A DNA stretch of 64,000 bases from Phycisphaerales bacterium (GTDB lineage: Bacteria > Planctomycetota > Phycisphaerae > Phycisphaerales > UBA1924): contig JADLFE010000011.1 in the NCBI GenBank assembly GCA_020845755.1, positions 1-64,000 of the forward strand, given 5' to 3'. The stretch's first letter is position 1; every line of letters starts with the position of its first letter. Both the position numbers and the translations under genes were made by a program. This document shows, piece by piece, positions 63,214 to 64,000 of the stretch. Below the pieces are notes generated by a model that made no database searches, was not told the origin of the DNA, and was given only the letters and a program-made list of their open reading frames with translations.

Positions 63214-64000
63214 ATGCCGATGCTCCAGACGATGCCAGCACAGCACACGACCGGCACAGATGCGGCACCACGAGCCGGCACACCGGAATCAGACGACGGG
63301 AAGTCGATCTTTCATCGCCATGCCGGCCTTGTTCTGAGCGTCTCGTCCGCTGTGCTCATCGTGTTCGCTTGGACGCTCTCTCGGTGGGCCGAACTCCCGC
63401 ATCCCGTGGCGGTCGCCATCTACCTGATGGCCTATGCCTGTGGGAGCTTCATGCTGGGAGTCGGAGCCGTCCGCAATGTTCGACGTGGGTCGTTTTCACT
63501 CAATATCGACTTCTTGATGATCGTGGCTGCGATCGGGGCCGCCGTGCTGGGCAAGTGGGCAGAGGGAGCGTTCTTGCTCTTCCTGTTCTCGCTCGCCAAC
63601 GCGCTTGAGCATTATGCACTGGGAAGGGCTCGCAATGCCATCCGCGCCCTTGCGGACCTGTCGCCACCGACCGCACGTCTGCTCCAGAACGGAGTGGAAA
63701 CGGTCGTTTCGATTGACGCCGTGAGCGTCGGTGACACCGTTGTGGTCCGGCCAGCCGAGCGCATTCCTGTCGACGGTCGCGTCCACAGCGGGAGCTCTTC
63801 GGTCGATCAGTCGCCCATCACAGGCGAATCAGTCCCCGTCGAAAAGACCGTGGGCGATGAAGTCTTCGCCGGCACGATCAACGGTTCCGGGGCCATTGAG
63901 ATCATCAGCAGCCGGGCGGTGGGCGACCGAACGCTCGACCGTGTCATCCGTTTGGTTGCAGAGGCTCAGACGCAGCGTGCCCCGACACAGGTTCTCACCG
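63214..64000 (+). CDS. Heavy-metal P1B-type ATPase, N-terminal part (runs off the window)
   Basis: A partial protein of about 262 residues with no stop before the window end. The N-terminus is short and lacks a CxxC heavy-metal domain. Membrane helices are visible ([59 protein letters not shown]) and the actuator motif [25 protein letters not shown]. This is a ZntA/CadA-like P1B pump exporting or importing Zn, Cd or Co. The CPC/SPC motif and phosphorylation loop lie beyond the window. Confidence 0.85.
   Translation, partial: MPMLQTMPAQHTTGTDAAPRAGTPESDDGKSIFHRHAGLVLSVSSAVLIVFAWTLSRWAELPHPVAVAIYLMAYACGSFMLGVGAVRNVRRGSFSLNIDFLMIVAAIGAAVLGKWAEGAFLLFLFSLANALEHYALGRARNAIRALADLSPPTARLLQNGVETVVSIDAVSVGDTVVVRPAERIPVDGRVHSGSSSVDQSPITGESVPVEKTVGDEVFAGTINGSGAIEIISSRAVGDRTLDRVIRLVAEAQTQRAPTQVLT

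Overview
The window is high-GC DNA that reads like a planctomycete, probably close to Phycisphaerae. This is an inference from several marks: extragenic and in-gene palindromes of planctomycete style (CACAGGCG-TCC-CGCCTGTG, read in frame as GTGVPPV, and the CCACGGAG inverted repeat), a DUF2924/serine-recombinase/HTH cassette, a DUF6755-type small membrane protein, and gene families common in that phylum. No rRNA or tRNA gene was found. About 58 protein genes can be supported.

Region 1 (1-19.6 kb) is a nitrogen-oxide respiration island on the + strand with two distinct molybdenum enzymes. The first (1200-7286) encodes a cytochrome-b membrane subunit, a Cys-ligated NarB/NasA-type molybdopterin nitrate reductase, a four-cluster ferredoxin subunit, a Rieske protein, a DUF6755-like peptide and a TDT/SLAC1-family anion channel. 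Two divergent hemerythrin-like genes, a cupin, a CMD-like protein, moaA and a short TauE/SafE protein follow. The second (11393-19639) encodes a type II DMSO-reductase-family complex closely resembling periplasmic nitrite oxidoreductase (NXR): a gamma subunit fused to a diheme cytochrome c, a Tat-exported NxrA-like alpha subunit, a small unknown protein, an NxrB-like beta subunit, a TorD-like chaperone and a second CMD-like protein.

Region 2 (19.7-36 kb) holds a broken SnoaL-like gene, a thioredoxin-like protein with a MarR regulator, a 21-bp-period tandem array, an FN3-like protein, a MacAB-type efflux system, and a minus-strand stress/dormancy cluster (UPF0316, USP, HPF, two Rnk-like factors). 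Glutamate dehydrogenase, a UbiA-like protein, a frameshifted tryptophanase, a sigma-54 two-component pair and a NhaR-type LysR regulator follow.

Region 3 (37.1-43.7 kb) is a tightly overlapping trehalose/osmotic operon: a trehalose-phosphatase/GH15 fusion, a membrane-anchored HAMP-like trehalose-6-phosphate synthase, and a ClC channel. It starts beside a perfect palindrome shared with the divergent LysR gene.

Region 4 (43.8-55.9 kb) is accessory DNA: the recombinase cassette, a sigma-factor-like gene with an extended -10 promoter, a prim-pol/ATPase replication protein next to an iteron-like cluster, a ParB-domain DNA methyltransferase, phage-like small genes, a terminase-small-subunit-like gene, a tyrosine recombinase and an orphan HsdR-N/RAMA protein.

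Region 5 (56-64 kb) has a MetE-like protein, a P2-type and a P1B-type ATPase (the latter cut by the window end), a DUF2934 protein, a secondary-alcohol dehydrogenase and a b561-type cytochrome.
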